The notes beneath the pieces were generated by a model. It did no database searches. It was not told where the DNA came from and saw only the letters and a program-made list of their open reading frames with translations. From NCBI GenBank assembly GCA_020630875.1, contig JAHDIH010000001.1:372001-436000 (forward strand): DNA of 64,000 nucleotides. The letters run 5' to 3'. Both the position numbers and the translations under genes were made by a program. Each line of letters starts with the position of its first letter. Within the stretch, counting starts at the first letter, position 1. Below are positions 35,479-45,116 of this stretch, piece by piece. The stretch comes from Deltaproteobacteria bacterium (GTDB lineage: Bacteria; Myxococcota_A; Polyangia; Haliangiales; Haliangiaceae).

Positions 35479-37134
35479 GTGGGTAGTCTCTTTACTGCAA
35501 ACTTCGACTCTAACGGACTTTGCATCCCTCATTGTCAATCGCCTGATGGCGTTGAAACGTACGAGAGTGAAAACATCAAGCTTTGGTTCGATGGATTTCT
35601 AACATTCAGACACGAATATCAAACCGACGCCGAGTACGCGTGGCATCAATATCAAAAACTTGGTGCCCCAGGAATTACCGAGCTTGAGGGCTTCTTTCGT
35701 CTGCTAATTTCCGATTCCGACAACAACTCATCGTACTTTTTTCAAGATGCGTTAAGTAGCCGGCCGACTTTTGTTTACCAAGATGGTCGCAGAGCTATGC
35801 TTTCCAGTGAACTTTCAGCAATTCGCGAGCGGGTAGCTCAACCTATGGACTTCGACTTGTTGGGAGCCTATCAGTATACTCGCGTGGCTCACGGGATAAA
35901 GGGACGCCTTCTTGCAAAGCAAATTCGAAGAGTGCGTCCTTTTGCGTACTATTCGTTAAATGATGACGGGGTAACCGAACACCTGTTACCAGCGACCAAG
36001 AAAACGAAAGTGAAATCTCTAGAGGCAGCCGCTGATGAGATAGATGATATCGTCGTTAGAATTATCGAGGGAATTCTAAGCCATCCTCGTTTGGCAAATC
36101 TCCCAATTGAGCTACCGCTTACAGGAGGCCGGGACTCTCGGCATATTCTAAGCGTGCTTCTAAAAAAGGGAATTAAGCCGACGTTACGTCACTTGAGATT
36201 TCGCAACCATGACTACTTTCCTGTCAGCCGTATTGCTGAGCACTTCGACTTGGACTTGGAGACCATCGAGCTCGATGAGCTTGATTGGCGAAAGGTTACC
36301 GAAAAGTGGATCAAAGAAGGAGCTTGGTATCATTTCCATCAAGTATACCTAAACGGGACCAGTGACGTGACCCGGCAAGACTGGGTTGGGTTTGATGGCT
36401 ATTTATTGGAGAGATTTCTAGGCTTTTGCGAAAAGATTCCAAGGCAAGAAGACCGGAATTATTCTCCTGTGGCACAGCGCTTATTGTTTCCGAGGGCGGA
36501 GCTAGAACGGCAGACTTTAGATGAGATGAAAGATGACGTATCCCGAGTCAAAGGACCGCAGCAGTTTGTTAAAGGTATGGCAAACGCATGGAATCGCGGT
36601 AGTCATTATACTGGAGCTGCTTTTCCGAGTTTTTCCCCGCATTTTTTCGCTCCAGGGGCCCACATTGCTTGTTATCGTTACTTTGCAGATACTGAGATTG
36701 AACTAGCACTGGCCAACAGTGCACGGATACCGATGTTTCTCCGGCGCTATCCGGAGATGTCAAAAATGCCTACAGATACAGGTAAGGATCTTTACGGTAA
36801 TAAATCGGACGTACCGTCGGATCCCTCTGCGGTGAGGCAGTGGGTTGCAGGTATTTTTTCAAAAAATAAAGATCCGGCGGGAGCTAGCGAGCACGCGTGG
36901 ATTCGAACGGCTCCTGAATTGCGGCGAATGATTACCACGTCAGTGCAAGACAGCGCATTGGTACGGGATTCTCACTTTGTTGGCTGGAAGGTTCGTTCGT
37001 TTCTTAAGACTCACATGGTCGGCGGCTTTTGCGCATTTTCGCTGATGACCTGGATGACGATGGAGGTCAACTACAGACTGTATTGTCTGATGCACTCAGC
37101 AGACGAAGTTTTCGATTGGATTTCTTCGGGGTGA
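35479..37134 (+). CDS. Asparagine synthase-related protein lacking an N-terminal nucleophile Cys
   Basis: 551 residues, GTG start after an in-frame stop at 35467. The C-terminal AANH-type synthase domain is marked by ELPLTGGRDSRHIL (PP-loop, SGGxDS type) at about residue 214-225, then FPVSRIAEHF. The N-terminal part (about 1-190) looks like the class II glutaminase fold (SSYFFQDALSSRPTFVYQDG, LSSELSAI) but does not begin with Met-Cys, so it should lack glutaminase activity. Such proteins amidate or adenylate unusual substrates, often in glycan or peptide clusters. Next to a flippase. The preceding 298 bases hold no other gene; a different frame starting MPTLIFRYDNK at 35442 could be the true N-terminus joined by a frameshift. 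Confidence 0.75.
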   Translation: MGSLFTANFDSNGLCIPHCQSPDGVETYESENIKLWFDGFLTFRHEYQTDAEYAWHQYQKLGAPGITELEGFFRLLISDSDNNSSYFFQDALSSRPTFVYQDGRRAMLSSELSAIRERVAQPMDFDLLGAYQYTRVAHGIKGRLLAKQIRRVRPFAYYSLNDDGVTEHLLPATKKTKVKSLEAAADEIDDIVVRIIEGILSHPRLANLPIELPLTGGRDSRHILSVLLKKGIKPTLRHLRFRNHDYFPVSRIAEHFDLDLETIELDELDWRKVTEKWIKEGAWYHFHQVYLNGTSDVTRQDWVGFDGYLLERFLGFCEKIPRQEDRNYSPVAQRLLFPRAELERQTLDEMKDDVSRVKGPQQFVKGMANAWNRGSHYTGAAFPSFSPHFFAPGAHIACYRYFADTEIELALANSARIPMFLRRYPEMSKMPTDTGKDLYGNKSDVPSDPSAVRQWVAGIFSKNKDPAGASEHAWIRTAPELRRMITTSVQDSALVRDSHFVGWKVRSFLKTHMVGGFCAFSLMTWMTMEVNYRLYCLMHSADEVFDWISSG

Positions 37135-38549
37135 GCGAAACCGAGAAAAATTTCAAGAATAAGGTCCTCAAAGCGTTTCTCTACTCAGGAGTGGGGAACG
37201 TGATAAGCAAAATAGTGGTTCTTATTTGCGTGGTAATTGTTGCGAAGGAACTCAGTGAGGAAAACTTCGGAGTGGGAACACTTACCTTAGCATGCCTTTT
37301 CATTCTTAGAAGTGTAACGGAGCTTAGTCTTGGAGTTGCTTTGGTACAAAAAAAGGAAGTTAACGATAACGACTATCGATCGGCTTTCTTTTTTTCCGTG
37401 TTACTAGCTGCGGTGGTCACACTGTTGATGTTTACCTTTGGAGCAAATCTTTTGTCTCACCTGTTTGGAGAACCGCAGATCAAAGACATGCTCTTGTGGA
37501 TCTGTGGCTCTTTGTTGCTTTTCAGTATTACTTTTGTTTCCAGGGCTAAACTGGAACGAGAATTGAGATTTGGGGTTTTGACTTTGGTGGACTCTGGCGG
37601 GCTGCTAGTGGCAGCACTTTTGAGTGTGTACTTGGCACGTGAGGGATATGGTCCCTGGGCGTTGGTTTGGCCGGAAGTGTTTTTAAGATTGCTTCAATGT
37701 GTTGTTTTACAGACGGCATCTCCATACCTTCCGAGAGGATTCGGTTCATGGACCGACACAAAGAAGCTACTTGGTTTTGGGATCTATGCTTCTGGATCTC
37801 GGTTGCTCTACAATCTCTACATACAAGCCGATTACTTTGTTGTAGCTACCTTTTACTCCAAAGCCGAACTCGGAATTTACAGTTTTGCCTACAGGTTGGT
37901 TTCAGAGCCGATTGGCGCGCTTACGACAGCGATCAACCAGGTTTCGTTTCCCACTTTCTCAAAGCTGCAAAATGAAACGGAACAGCTGCGGAGATACTTT
38001 TTTGGAATCGCAAACTGGTCGCTAGCGGGGGTCGGAGCAATTTGTGTCGTATTGTTTGTTTTTGCAGAGTCGATAGCGACCTCAATACGGCCGGCATACG
38101 TACAAGCCGTTCCTCTCATTAGAATGTTTGCGGTTGTCTCTTTGGTGCGTTGCGTTTCTCCGCTAATTCCTCAACTTTTGAATGCCGTTGGCCGACCAAA
38201 GAAGAATTTTTACTATTCTTTAATTTGCGTCCTAGTTCTCCCTGCGGCTTTCGCTGTCGGTGCTCAATTTTCGTTGGAAGGCGTGGGGGTAGCGTGGTTA
38301 ATTGGCTACCCCATCGTATCTTTGGTGCTTTTTTCATTCGCTCAAAAAGTACTAGAAATGCCAGTAGTCGATTTTGCAAAAAATATCAGTAGGTCGGCAC
38401 TGCCTCTTTCATTGGCTATAGTTCCCGTGCTTGCGATTCATTATATGAAATTGCCTGTTTGGTCTGTCGTGGTCGCAGCAATAATGAGTCTCTTAGTTTC
38501 TGTGGGGAGTCATTACTTTTTCTCCAAACGATCAAAAGCGACCACTTAG
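37131..38549 (+). CDS. MOP-superfamily polysaccharide flippase (WzxC-like)
   Basis: 472 residues from GTG 37131, which overlaps the upstream stop (GTGA); an in-frame ATG at 37029 would lie inside the previous gene. About 12-14 membrane helices. N-terminal VLKAFLYSGVGNVISKIV and VAKELSEENFGVGTL are typical of lipopolysaccharide/exopolysaccharide exporters of the Wzx/MviN type. It likely flips an undecaprenyl-linked oligosaccharide. With the synthase-like gene it forms a two-gene unit that has no glycosyltransferases in the window. Its stop overlaps the stop of the convergent RND gene. Confidence 0.88.
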   Translation: MSETEKNFKNKVLKAFLYSGVGNVISKIVVLICVVIVAKELSEENFGVGTLTLACLFILRSVTELSLGVALVQKKEVNDNDYRSAFFFSVLLAAVVTLLMFTFGANLLSHLFGEPQIKDMLLWICGSLLLFSITFVSRAKLERELRFGVLTLVDSGGLLVAALLSVYLAREGYGPWALVWPEVFLRLLQCVVLQTASPYLPRGFGSWTDTKKLLGFGIYASGSRLLYNLYIQADYFVVATFYSKAELGIYSFAYRLVSEPIGALTTAINQVSFPTFSKLQNETEQLRRYFFGIANWSLAGVGAICVVLFVFAESIATSIRPAYVQAVPLIRMFAVVSLVRCVSPLIPQLLNAVGRPKKNFYYSLICVLVLPAAFAVGAQFSLEGVGVAWLIGYPIVSLVLFSFAQKVLEMPVVDFAKNISRSALPLSLAIVPVLAIHYMKLPVWSVVVAAIMSLLVSVGSHYFFSKRSKATT

Positions 38550-41500
38550 CTGCGGAGCTTCGCAACTAGTGCTTTCACGTCTTCAAGCGCGATATAAAGT
38601 GCAGGGATGAGTAGGAGGGTAATGAAAGTTGCAAAGATTACTCCGAAGCCCAAGCTGATGGCCATCGGAATCAAGAAGCGCGCTTGCATGGACGTTTCTA
38701 AAATCATAGGCGCCAGGCCAAAGAAGGTGGTAAGTGAAGTAAGCAAAATAGGTCGAAACCTAGAACACGCTCCTTTGACTACTGCTTCATGGAGCAGGGG
38801 GCCATCTTCTCTTAGGCGGTTGATTCCGACAATTAAGATCAAGGAGTCGTTAACGACCACTCCGGCTAACGCCACGATTCCCATAGTGCTCATGATGCTG
38901 TATTCGTAGCCCATCAAAAGGTGGCCAAATATCGCGCCAACGAACCCGAAAGGAATTGCAAACATGATGAGGATTGGTTGGCTGTAGCTCTTTAGTGGAA
39001 TGGCAATCAAAGCGAAAATACCAATTAAGGCCATAAGAAAACCAGTGTTAAGCGATCCTTGGGTTCGTTGGTTCTCTCGCGATGGACCTCCCATGTTGAA
39101 AGTCAAACCCTCAAACTTCTTCGCAAGCTTCGGCAAGGCGTTCTTAAAAAGTTCGTCAACGATTTTAACTTTGTCGTTTTGAGCTGAGTCGACCATTGCT
39201 TTTACTGACAACGTATTGACGCCGTCGATTCTTCTTATCGCCGTATACCCTCGATCTCGCGTCGGTGTTGCAGCGGCAAAAAGTGGTATTTCGCCGCCCA
39301 TACGAGAGCGCAGCAGTAAGTTCTCAATATCTTGTTCAGAGCGCCTTTCATTGCGGGGAAGTCGAACAAATACTTTGACGTCTTCGTCACCACGAGGAAT
39401 GCTTTGCTCAAGCTCGATTCCGTAAAAGCTTCCCCTAATTTGGCTGCCCACGTCCTGAGCCGACATTCCTTGTTGAATAGCAATAGGAGTTAGTTCCAGG
39501 CTGATCTGTGGCGCTCCGTCAACGTGCCCATCTTCTATTTCTCTGGTACCGGTAAATCCAGCAATAGTTTCTGCTAACTCTTCTCCTGCTGACTTAAGCA
39601 CTTCCATGTCCCAATGTCTCAGAGTGATGTCAATGTCTGACCCCGCCGCGGGGCCTGCGTCGTTCATGAACTTCAGCTTCACGAGTCCTGGAAAATCCTT
39701 TAGCTGTTCGTTCCACATCGTTGCAACTTTTGACGGACGAATTTTGCGCTCGCCGAGGGGGCGCATGTATATCGCTGCTTCTACAATTTGTCCTCCGGCT
39801 TTGGCCGGCCCAGATTGATCAGGATTGCGGAGTTTCGCTAAAGTAGAGATACCAACTTGCGAGTACAGACCATTCACATTTTCATCGAATCCTCCGTTGT
39901 CATCAAGGATTTTTGTAACCGAGTCAATCATGAGCCGTTCGAGTCGCTTAGCGTGTTTGAGTGAAGAGCCAGGTGCAATCTCTGCTGCAACAATCAGGGT
40001 GTCGTCTTCAATCGCGGGGAATTCTCCAGGTCCGCCGCCAACTCTGCCGCCACCGAGCAGTCCGAAGGAAAGAAATAGTATTGCGAAGCCGCAGGCCAAC
40101 ACCAAGTATCGATTCGCCAATGCTCTTCTTAAGAATCTGGCGTAAGGTCCAGCAACGAAAGCTTCAAACCGTCGCGCAAATTTTCCTTGGACGTTGTCGA
40201 TTTTGGAAAATAGCCCACCTTTTTTGTTCTTTTTGGAGTGAGCTAAATGAGCTGGAAGAATTAGCAATGACTCAACGAGAGAGATAAACAAGACTGTAAT
40301 GACTACGATGGGGATGACTCGAAAAAATTTCCCCATGATTCCTGGGATAAATAGCATCGGTGCGTAAGCAATCATTGTTGTTAGGATTGCAAAGACAACA
40401 GGAGTAGCAACTTCTTTAACTCCCACAATCGCTGCACGCATTGCTGACATACCTTGTTGTCTTTTCGTGTAAATCGACTCGCCAACAATGATGGCATCAT
40501 CAACCACCATTCCTAAAACAATAATGAAGGCAAACAGCGAGAGCATGTTGACACTCATCCCCGTGCTGGGGAGAAAGAGCAACGCGCCAATGAACGAAAT
40601 CGGTATTCCCAGAGTCACCCAAAACGCAAGTTTTACCTCGAGGAATAGCCCAAGAATAAGAAGTACTAAGACGAGTCCCAGTACTGCGTTGTCGAGTAGC
40701 AGATCGATTCGCTCTTCGTACATCTTAGACATGTCCATCCAAGTGGAAGTCGCGAATCCTGGAGGCAAGGTCTTTTTGAGGTTTTCTTGGAATAGTTCAA
40801 CTTCGGCAGCAATCTCTAACGGTTTTTCTTGGCCAGTTTGAAATACCATCAACATCACCGCTGGCTTTCCGTTAAAAGTAGCGGTCTGTCCTTTGTCTTC
40901 GAAGGTGTCTCGTACGGCTCCTTCTGCTCCCAGTATGTCTTCTAATTTGATCGTGTTTCCGCTCGAAGAAGCGAGGATCGGCAGCTTGGAAAATCCCATT
41001 CCGGTTTCACGTTTTTCTCTAATTTGAATGTTGATATCACCGGACTCAGAGCGAATTTTACCACCTGGGACTTCGATAGACGCTGCTTCTATTCGTCCTG
41101 CTAGTTCTGGTATCGTTAGTCCGAATTTCCTTAGTTGCTTGGTAGGGACTTCGATACTTATCTCGGACGCGGGCAATCCCTGAATTTTCACGCGCGAAAC
41201 TTTGTCGTTACGTTCAAGGTCAAGCTTGGCCCTCTCGGCTAGCGTTTTTAGTACTTTGCGACTCCGCTCCAGGCTTTCTTCTGGTGTCGCGGCATCTACA
41301 CTCCCATGAATAACAATTGACGTGACTTGGATGTCGTTTTTTCCTCTAGCGACAACCATGTTTTCTCTAGCCTCTTTCGGCATCGAGACTCTGTTCATTG
41401 CCGAACGTATGTCGTTCTCGGCTTGGTTGGTATCACTGCCCAAAGCCAAGTCAACCGTGATGACGCCGACGCCTTCTCTAGCTTGCGCAACGATTCTTTC

Positions 41501-41773
41501 TACGCCATCAATACTTGCTAGTTCGGGTTCCGCAGGCTTGATAATGTTGTCACGTATATCGGCGGGGTTACTTGATGATGGGTAAGGAATCTGCACCACT
41601 ATTTTGTCTAGGGTGAACGAAGGAAAGACTTCTTGTTTGATTTCTTTGAGCTTTAAAAAACCTCCCACAAGCAAACAGATCATTAAAATGTTCGCAGCAA
41701 CGGAATTTTTTGTCATCCACGCGAGAGCTCCTTTTCGCTCACTCGGTTTTAGATCGTCGTTGTCGTCACTCAT
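38546..41773 (-). CDS. RND efflux inner-membrane transporter (AcrB/MexB-like)
   Basis: 1075 residues. TM1 at about 20-38, two large periplasmic loops and the standard 12-helix layout. The proton relay appears as GMVVDDAIIVGE in TM4 (paired Asp), with GVVVNDSLILIV in TM10-11 and LEVKLAFWVTLGIPISFIGA in TM2-3. Drives export of hydrophobic compounds through the adaptor and outer-membrane channel encoded in the same operon. Four-base overlap with the adaptor gene. Substrate not predictable; sequence is closer to the hydrophobe-type than to heavy-metal RND pumps. Confidence 0.93.
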   Translation of the reverse strand: MSDDNDDLKPSERKGALAWMTKNSVAANILMICLLVGGFLKLKEIKQEVFPSFTLDKIVVQIPYPSSSNPADIRDNIIKPAEPELASIDGVERIVAQAREGVGVITVDLALGSDTNQAENDIRSAMNRVSMPKEARENMVVARGKNDIQVTSIVIHGSVDAATPEESLERSRKVLKTLAERAKLDLERNDKVSRVKIQGLPASEISIEVPTKQLRKFGLTIPELAGRIEAASIEVPGGKIRSESGDINIQIREKRETGMGFSKLPILASSSGNTIKLEDILGAEGAVRDTFEDKGQTATFNGKPAVMLMVFQTGQEKPLEIAAEVELFQENLKKTLPPGFATSTWMDMSKMYEERIDLLLDNAVLGLVLVLLILGLFLEVKLAFWVTLGIPISFIGALLFLPSTGMSVNMLSLFAFIIVLGMVVDDAIIVGESIYTKRQQGMSAMRAAIVGVKEVATPVVFAILTTMIAYAPMLFIPGIMGKFFRVIPIVVITVLFISLVESLLILPAHLAHSKKNKKGGLFSKIDNVQGKFARRFEAFVAGPYARFLRRALANRYLVLACGFAILFLSFGLLGGGRVGGGPGEFPAIEDDTLIVAAEIAPGSSLKHAKRLERLMIDSVTKILDDNGGFDENVNGLYSQVGISTLAKLRNPDQSGPAKAGGQIVEAAIYMRPLGERKIRPSKVATMWNEQLKDFPGLVKLKFMNDAGPAAGSDIDITLRHWDMEVLKSAGEELAETIAGFTGTREIEDGHVDGAPQISLELTPIAIQQGMSAQDVGSQIRGSFYGIELEQSIPRGDEDVKVFVRLPRNERRSEQDIENLLLRSRMGGEIPLFAAATPTRDRGYTAIRRIDGVNTLSVKAMVDSAQNDKVKIVDELFKNALPKLAKKFEGLTFNMGGPSRENQRTQGSLNTGFLMALIGIFALIAIPLKSYSQPILIMFAIPFGFVGAIFGHLLMGYEYSIMSTMGIVALAGVVVNDSLILIVGINRLREDGPLLHEAVVKGACSRFRPILLTSLTTFFGLAPMILETSMQARFLIPMAISLGFGVIFATFITLLLIPALYIALEDVKALVAKLRS

Positions 41774-42972
41774 TGTGGGCTGCCTGCGGTAGTGGTTGAC
41801 TTAGGCGTGCTTGCCGCGGCGCCAGCAGTGACGTTTGGTCGACGTAACTTTAATCCTGGAACCGGTGTAGCGATGGGGGTAACGATAAGTTCTTCCCCTG
41901 CATCGACCCCCGAAGAAGCATAGATGTATTTTGGGCTTCGCCACTCTATCTCTAAGTCGGCAATCTTCAGCGTGTTATCGGGAAGGGCGATGTATACGGT
42001 CTTTCCTTCGTGAACACCGAGCCGCGGTATTTTTACTACGTCAGCGATGGATCCTGCATCTATTTCAACTTCAACGAAATCATTAATTAGCAAACTCGGA
42101 GAACGACGCTTTTCCTCAGGTTTTGTTAATTCAAGAGGGTCATTGACTTCAATTAGAACACGCGCCATCCGACCGACGCGGTCGAGATCTGGGAGTTTTC
42201 TAATTACGACACCCTGCCACGTCACTTTTTTGGTTCCTACGGTCTGAACGATGCTAACTGCTGAACCGTTTGCTCCCGTTTTTATTCTCTTCAATGCTTC
42301 CATAGGTACGCTCACCTGGACCCAGTACGCATCAGTTCCTACTAATATTGCCATTTGCATTCCAGGACTAACCAATTGTCCCGGGTCGATCATCTCCGAC
42401 TGTACTTGGGCGTTAAAAGGTGCTTTTAGTAGCGTTTTCCCCGCGTTTCGCCGCGCGATTTTTAGACCACTCTTAGCTGATTTTAACGCGACGTTTGCGG
42501 TGCGAAGTTGTGGTTTTCGCAGGGTCAAAGCTGACGCAGACTTATCACCTCCAATTAGTTCCCACTCTTCCTTAGCGCTTGCCGCTCTGCTTTTCTCTAA
42601 CTCAAATTGCGTCAAGGCATTGTCTACTTGCGCAAGTTGTTGCTGTACTGCGAGTTGATAGTCCACGCCGTCCAGCCATACAATTTTCTGGTTCGCGGAG
42701 ACTATTCCGCCAGGAACAAGGTCTGGGTGAACCTTTCGGACTCTAGCTGCAACTTCCGGGCTGAGGGCGACTTGTTGCGCTGGTTGAACGATACCACTTG
42801 CGATTACTTTGATCGGTTCTTGTACTTTCGTCAGAACCACAGTCTCAATAGCTGCACCTATAGGCGGGTCTTCCGCTTTCTTTGGTTTAGCTTTTGAGTT
42901 GACCAAAGAGATCATCACAAATAAGCCGATACAGAGGATTACGATTGGTAGAATGATTTTTGAAGGTTTCAT
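41770..42972 (-). CDS. RND efflux periplasmic adaptor (membrane fusion protein)
   Basis: 400 residues from ATG 42972 (MKPSKIILPIVILCIGLFVM); a longer frame upstream overlaps the TolC gene. One N-terminal helix, a lipoyl half-motif VALSPEVAARVRKVHPDLVPGGIV, a coiled-coil hairpin (about 125-200), the second lipoyl half LKAPFNAQVQSEMIDPGQLVSPG, then beta-barrel and membrane-proximal domains. C-terminal Ala/Ser/Thr tail. Bridges the RND pump and outer-membrane channel. Overlaps both neighbours by four bases. Confidence 0.92.
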   Translation of the reverse strand: MKPSKIILPIVILCIGLFVMISLVNSKAKPKKAEDPPIGAAIETVVLTKVQEPIKVIASGIVQPAQQVALSPEVAARVRKVHPDLVPGGIVSANQKIVWLDGVDYQLAVQQQLAQVDNALTQFELEKSRAASAKEEWELIGGDKSASALTLRKPQLRTANVALKSAKSGLKIARRNAGKTLLKAPFNAQVQSEMIDPGQLVSPGMQMAILVGTDAYWVQVSVPMEALKRIKTGANGSAVSIVQTVGTKKVTWQGVVIRKLPDLDRVGRMARVLIEVNDPLELTKPEEKRRSPSLLINDFVEVEIDAGSIADVVKIPRLGVHEGKTVYIALPDNTLKIADLEIEWRSPKYIYASSGVDAGEELIVTPIATPVPGLKLRRPNVTAGAAASTPKSTTTAGSPQ

Positions 42973-44393
42973 TTGTTGTTCTCTAGAGACTGCAGCTTCA
43001 TTTTTTTGTGCGATTTTAGCTCTGACGTCCAGGTACCACCAAGAGCTCTGCAAAGTTGTACGTAGTACGAAATTTGTTGGCGCTTAAGTTGGAGTAGGCC
43101 TACTTGCCCTTGCTGAAGTGCTTGGAGGGAGGTGAGGACCACAAGGTAATCAACGGTCCCTTGTTCATATCGACTTCTAGCCGTCTTCACCGTCTTCTCA
43201 AGAATATCGACCCTTGTCGAAGACTCTGCCATGTAGGCTTCTTGCGCCTTGAGTGATCCCATAGAGGTTTCCACTTCGTTAACAGCGACCAGTAGGGTTT
43301 TTCCAAAGTTCGCTAACTGTTCTTGTACCGCCCACTTTTGTCGTCTCACTTGAGCTTTTAGGACGCCTCGGTTGAAAATAGGCCCGGTAATTCCAACCAC
43401 AAGATTCCACAGCGCAGAATCAAAAAGTCCGCTACTTGATCGCGCATTGGGCCCCACGGCGCCAGATATCGTTAGCCGTGGAAAAAGACTTGCTACCGCA
43501 ATAGCTACTTCGTGGTCCGCCGCTTCTACCAGTTGCATCGCGGCTCTGACATCGGGTCTTCTCGAAAGCAAGTCGCTCGGTAGTCCAAGTCCGGGAAGTT
43601 TTGGAACTGCAGGTAACTCGCTTGGAACCTCTAAGGTAAAGTGGGAAGGAGAGGTCCCCACCAATAACGCCAGCTGTCCAAGAAGTTGCAACCGAGTCGA
43701 TTCTAGTTGGAGAATGGCAGCCTTGGTGGCGCTTACCTGTTGGCGTTGCTGAAATACGTCCAACGCTGTCAACCCGCCGATGCCTCGAGCGAGCCTTTTC
43801 TCGGTAAGTTCTAAGTAGCGCTGATTGAGATCAAGCTGCTCGGCCAGTAGGCGTTTTTGAGATTGAATCGTAACAAGTCCGACCCAGGCTTCGGTGGTTT
43901 GTGCGGCTAAGGTCATTGCGACAGCGGAAACCTGATTGCGAAAAGCTCCGGCCTGCAAAATGACTTTCGGTTTTTGACTGTACAGACGTTTCCAAATGTC
44001 GATTTCATACTGTGCTTGCAACGCCGCGCTAAAAAACTCTATCTTTGGGAAAAGTTCGCCTTGTTCTCCAAAATCCAGCCTTGTTTTTTGGTTGGTATAC
44101 CTCGCGTTGTATCCTACTTCAGGAAGCATCCAATATTTCGCCGGGGCAATAATTACTCTCGCTTGTTGGTAGCGAGCCCAAGCAGCTCGCAGATCTAAAT
44201 TGTTCGCAAGTACCTTTTCTACAAGGTCGTTGAGTTGCTCACTCTGAAAGTCTTCCCACCACTTCTCAGGTAATGCTCCTTCCGAAGCAGATGCAAAACT
44301 CTCTGAAAGCGAAACAGGAGGAGCAGGGTTTTCTGTGACCTTATGGGGATTGCATGCCATAAATACGACGCCAAAGAACAGCAGTGGTTTCAT
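42969..44393 (-). CDS. TolC/NodT-family outer-membrane efflux lipoprotein
   Basis: 474 residues. Lipobox VFMAC at Cys14 marks the NodT-type lipidated branch. Pattern ALPEKWWEDFQSEQLNDLVEKVLANNLDLRAA and LLSRRPDVRAAMQLVEAADHEVAIAVASLFPRLTISG is characteristic. Two repeats of the outer membrane efflux domain. Forms the trimeric exit duct. Starts four bases before the tetR stop. Confidence 0.94.
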   Translation of the reverse strand: MKPLLFFGVVFMACNPHKVTENPAPPVSLSESFASASEGALPEKWWEDFQSEQLNDLVEKVLANNLDLRAAWARYQQARVIIAPAKYWMLPEVGYNARYTNQKTRLDFGEQGELFPKIEFFSAALQAQYEIDIWKRLYSQKPKVILQAGAFRNQVSAVAMTLAAQTTEAWVGLVTIQSQKRLLAEQLDLNQRYLELTEKRLARGIGGLTALDVFQQRQQVSATKAAILQLESTRLQLLGQLALLVGTSPSHFTLEVPSELPAVPKLPGLGLPSDLLSRRPDVRAAMQLVEAADHEVAIAVASLFPRLTISGAVGPNARSSSGLFDSALWNLVVGITGPIFNRGVLKAQVRRQKWAVQEQLANFGKTLLVAVNEVETSMGSLKAQEAYMAESSTRVDILEKTVKTARSRYEQGTVDYLVVLTSLQALQQGQVGLLQLKRQQISYYVQLCRALGGTWTSELKSHKKMKLQSLENNK

Positions 44394-45058
44394 TGTTTCT
44401 CTCCGCTTATAAGTAGACTGGCCACGAACAGGTCAGCAACGGTTTGATGATGTTTGTTGGGATCGATAGCTTTCTGGGACGCGCGCGATTCAGAGAATCG
44501 TCTGTTGAGTTCCTTCGCCTGCATGGTCAGCATCATGTTACCCATCATGGTTCCCCAAATTACGGGGCCAACATCTTCTGGATCGATATCTGGTCTAAAT
44601 TCTTTGGCGGCAATACCTTGCTCGATGATCGAAACAACCAACGACATCACGCGACCGCATTGCACTCGGTGAGCCCCGAAAGCCTCTGTAGAAATATCCA
44701 CTTCTTTTCCGGTTGCGATATCGTTTATCGCCATACGAAAGAACGCGGGGTTGCTGCTGACTAACTTGGCGTGAGAGAGGAACATTCTTTGAACTTTCTC
44801 TGCATGCGATGCCGAAGCTCTACCAATCGTTTCGAATTCATCGACCAGCTGCCCCACGAATCGCGCTGCAACGGCGAAAAATAGATCGTCTTTGCTAGGA
44901 AACTGTTTGTACACCGCGCTCTTGCTCAGATCGGCGAGTTTAGCGACATCGTCCATCGAGACGTCAATTCCACCTTTTGTAAAGGCTTCTTCTGCCGCAT
45001 CAACGATGATATCTCGCCTTAGCTGTCGTTCTCTTTCTTTTCGAAGATTTCGCTGCAT
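44390..45058 (-). CDS. TetR-family repressor of the RND efflux operon
   Basis: 222 residues. N-terminal RRDIIVDAAEEAFTKGGIDVSMDDVAKLADLSKSAVYKQFPSKDDLFF is the HTH region; the C-terminal ligand domain is helical. First gene of the tetR-tolC-adaptor-RND operon, all joined by four-base overlaps, and preceded by two overlapping palindromes. Such repressors usually bind the exported compound and derepress the pump. Confidence 0.92.
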   Translation of the reverse strand: MQRNLRKERERQLRRDIIVDAAEEAFTKGGIDVSMDDVAKLADLSKSAVYKQFPSKDDLFFAVAARFVGQLVDEFETIGRASASHAEKVQRMFLSHAKLVSSNPAFFRMAINDIATGKEVDISTEAFGAHRVQCGRVMSLVVSIIEQGIAAKEFRPDIDPEDVGPVIWGTMMGNMMLTMQAKELNRRFSESRASQKAIDPNKHHQTVADLFVASLLISGEKQ

Positions 45059-45079
45059 CGAGACCCCCAGTAGAAAATA

Positions 45080-45116
45080 GGACTGCCAGTCCTGTCAACG
45101 ACTCATAGTTGACAGG
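45080..45116. promoter_or_regulatory. Two overlapping palindromic operators for the efflux repressor
   Basis: GGACTG-C-CAGTCC (45080-45092) and CCTGTCAAC-N8-GTTGACAGG (45091-45116) abut, sharing two bases. On the minus strand the second contains TTGACA (45098-45093), which can act as the -35 of the operon promoter; an 18-base spacer leads to TCTACT (45074-45069). A bound TetR protein would cover the promoter. Which palindrome is used is not known. Confidence 0.6.
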
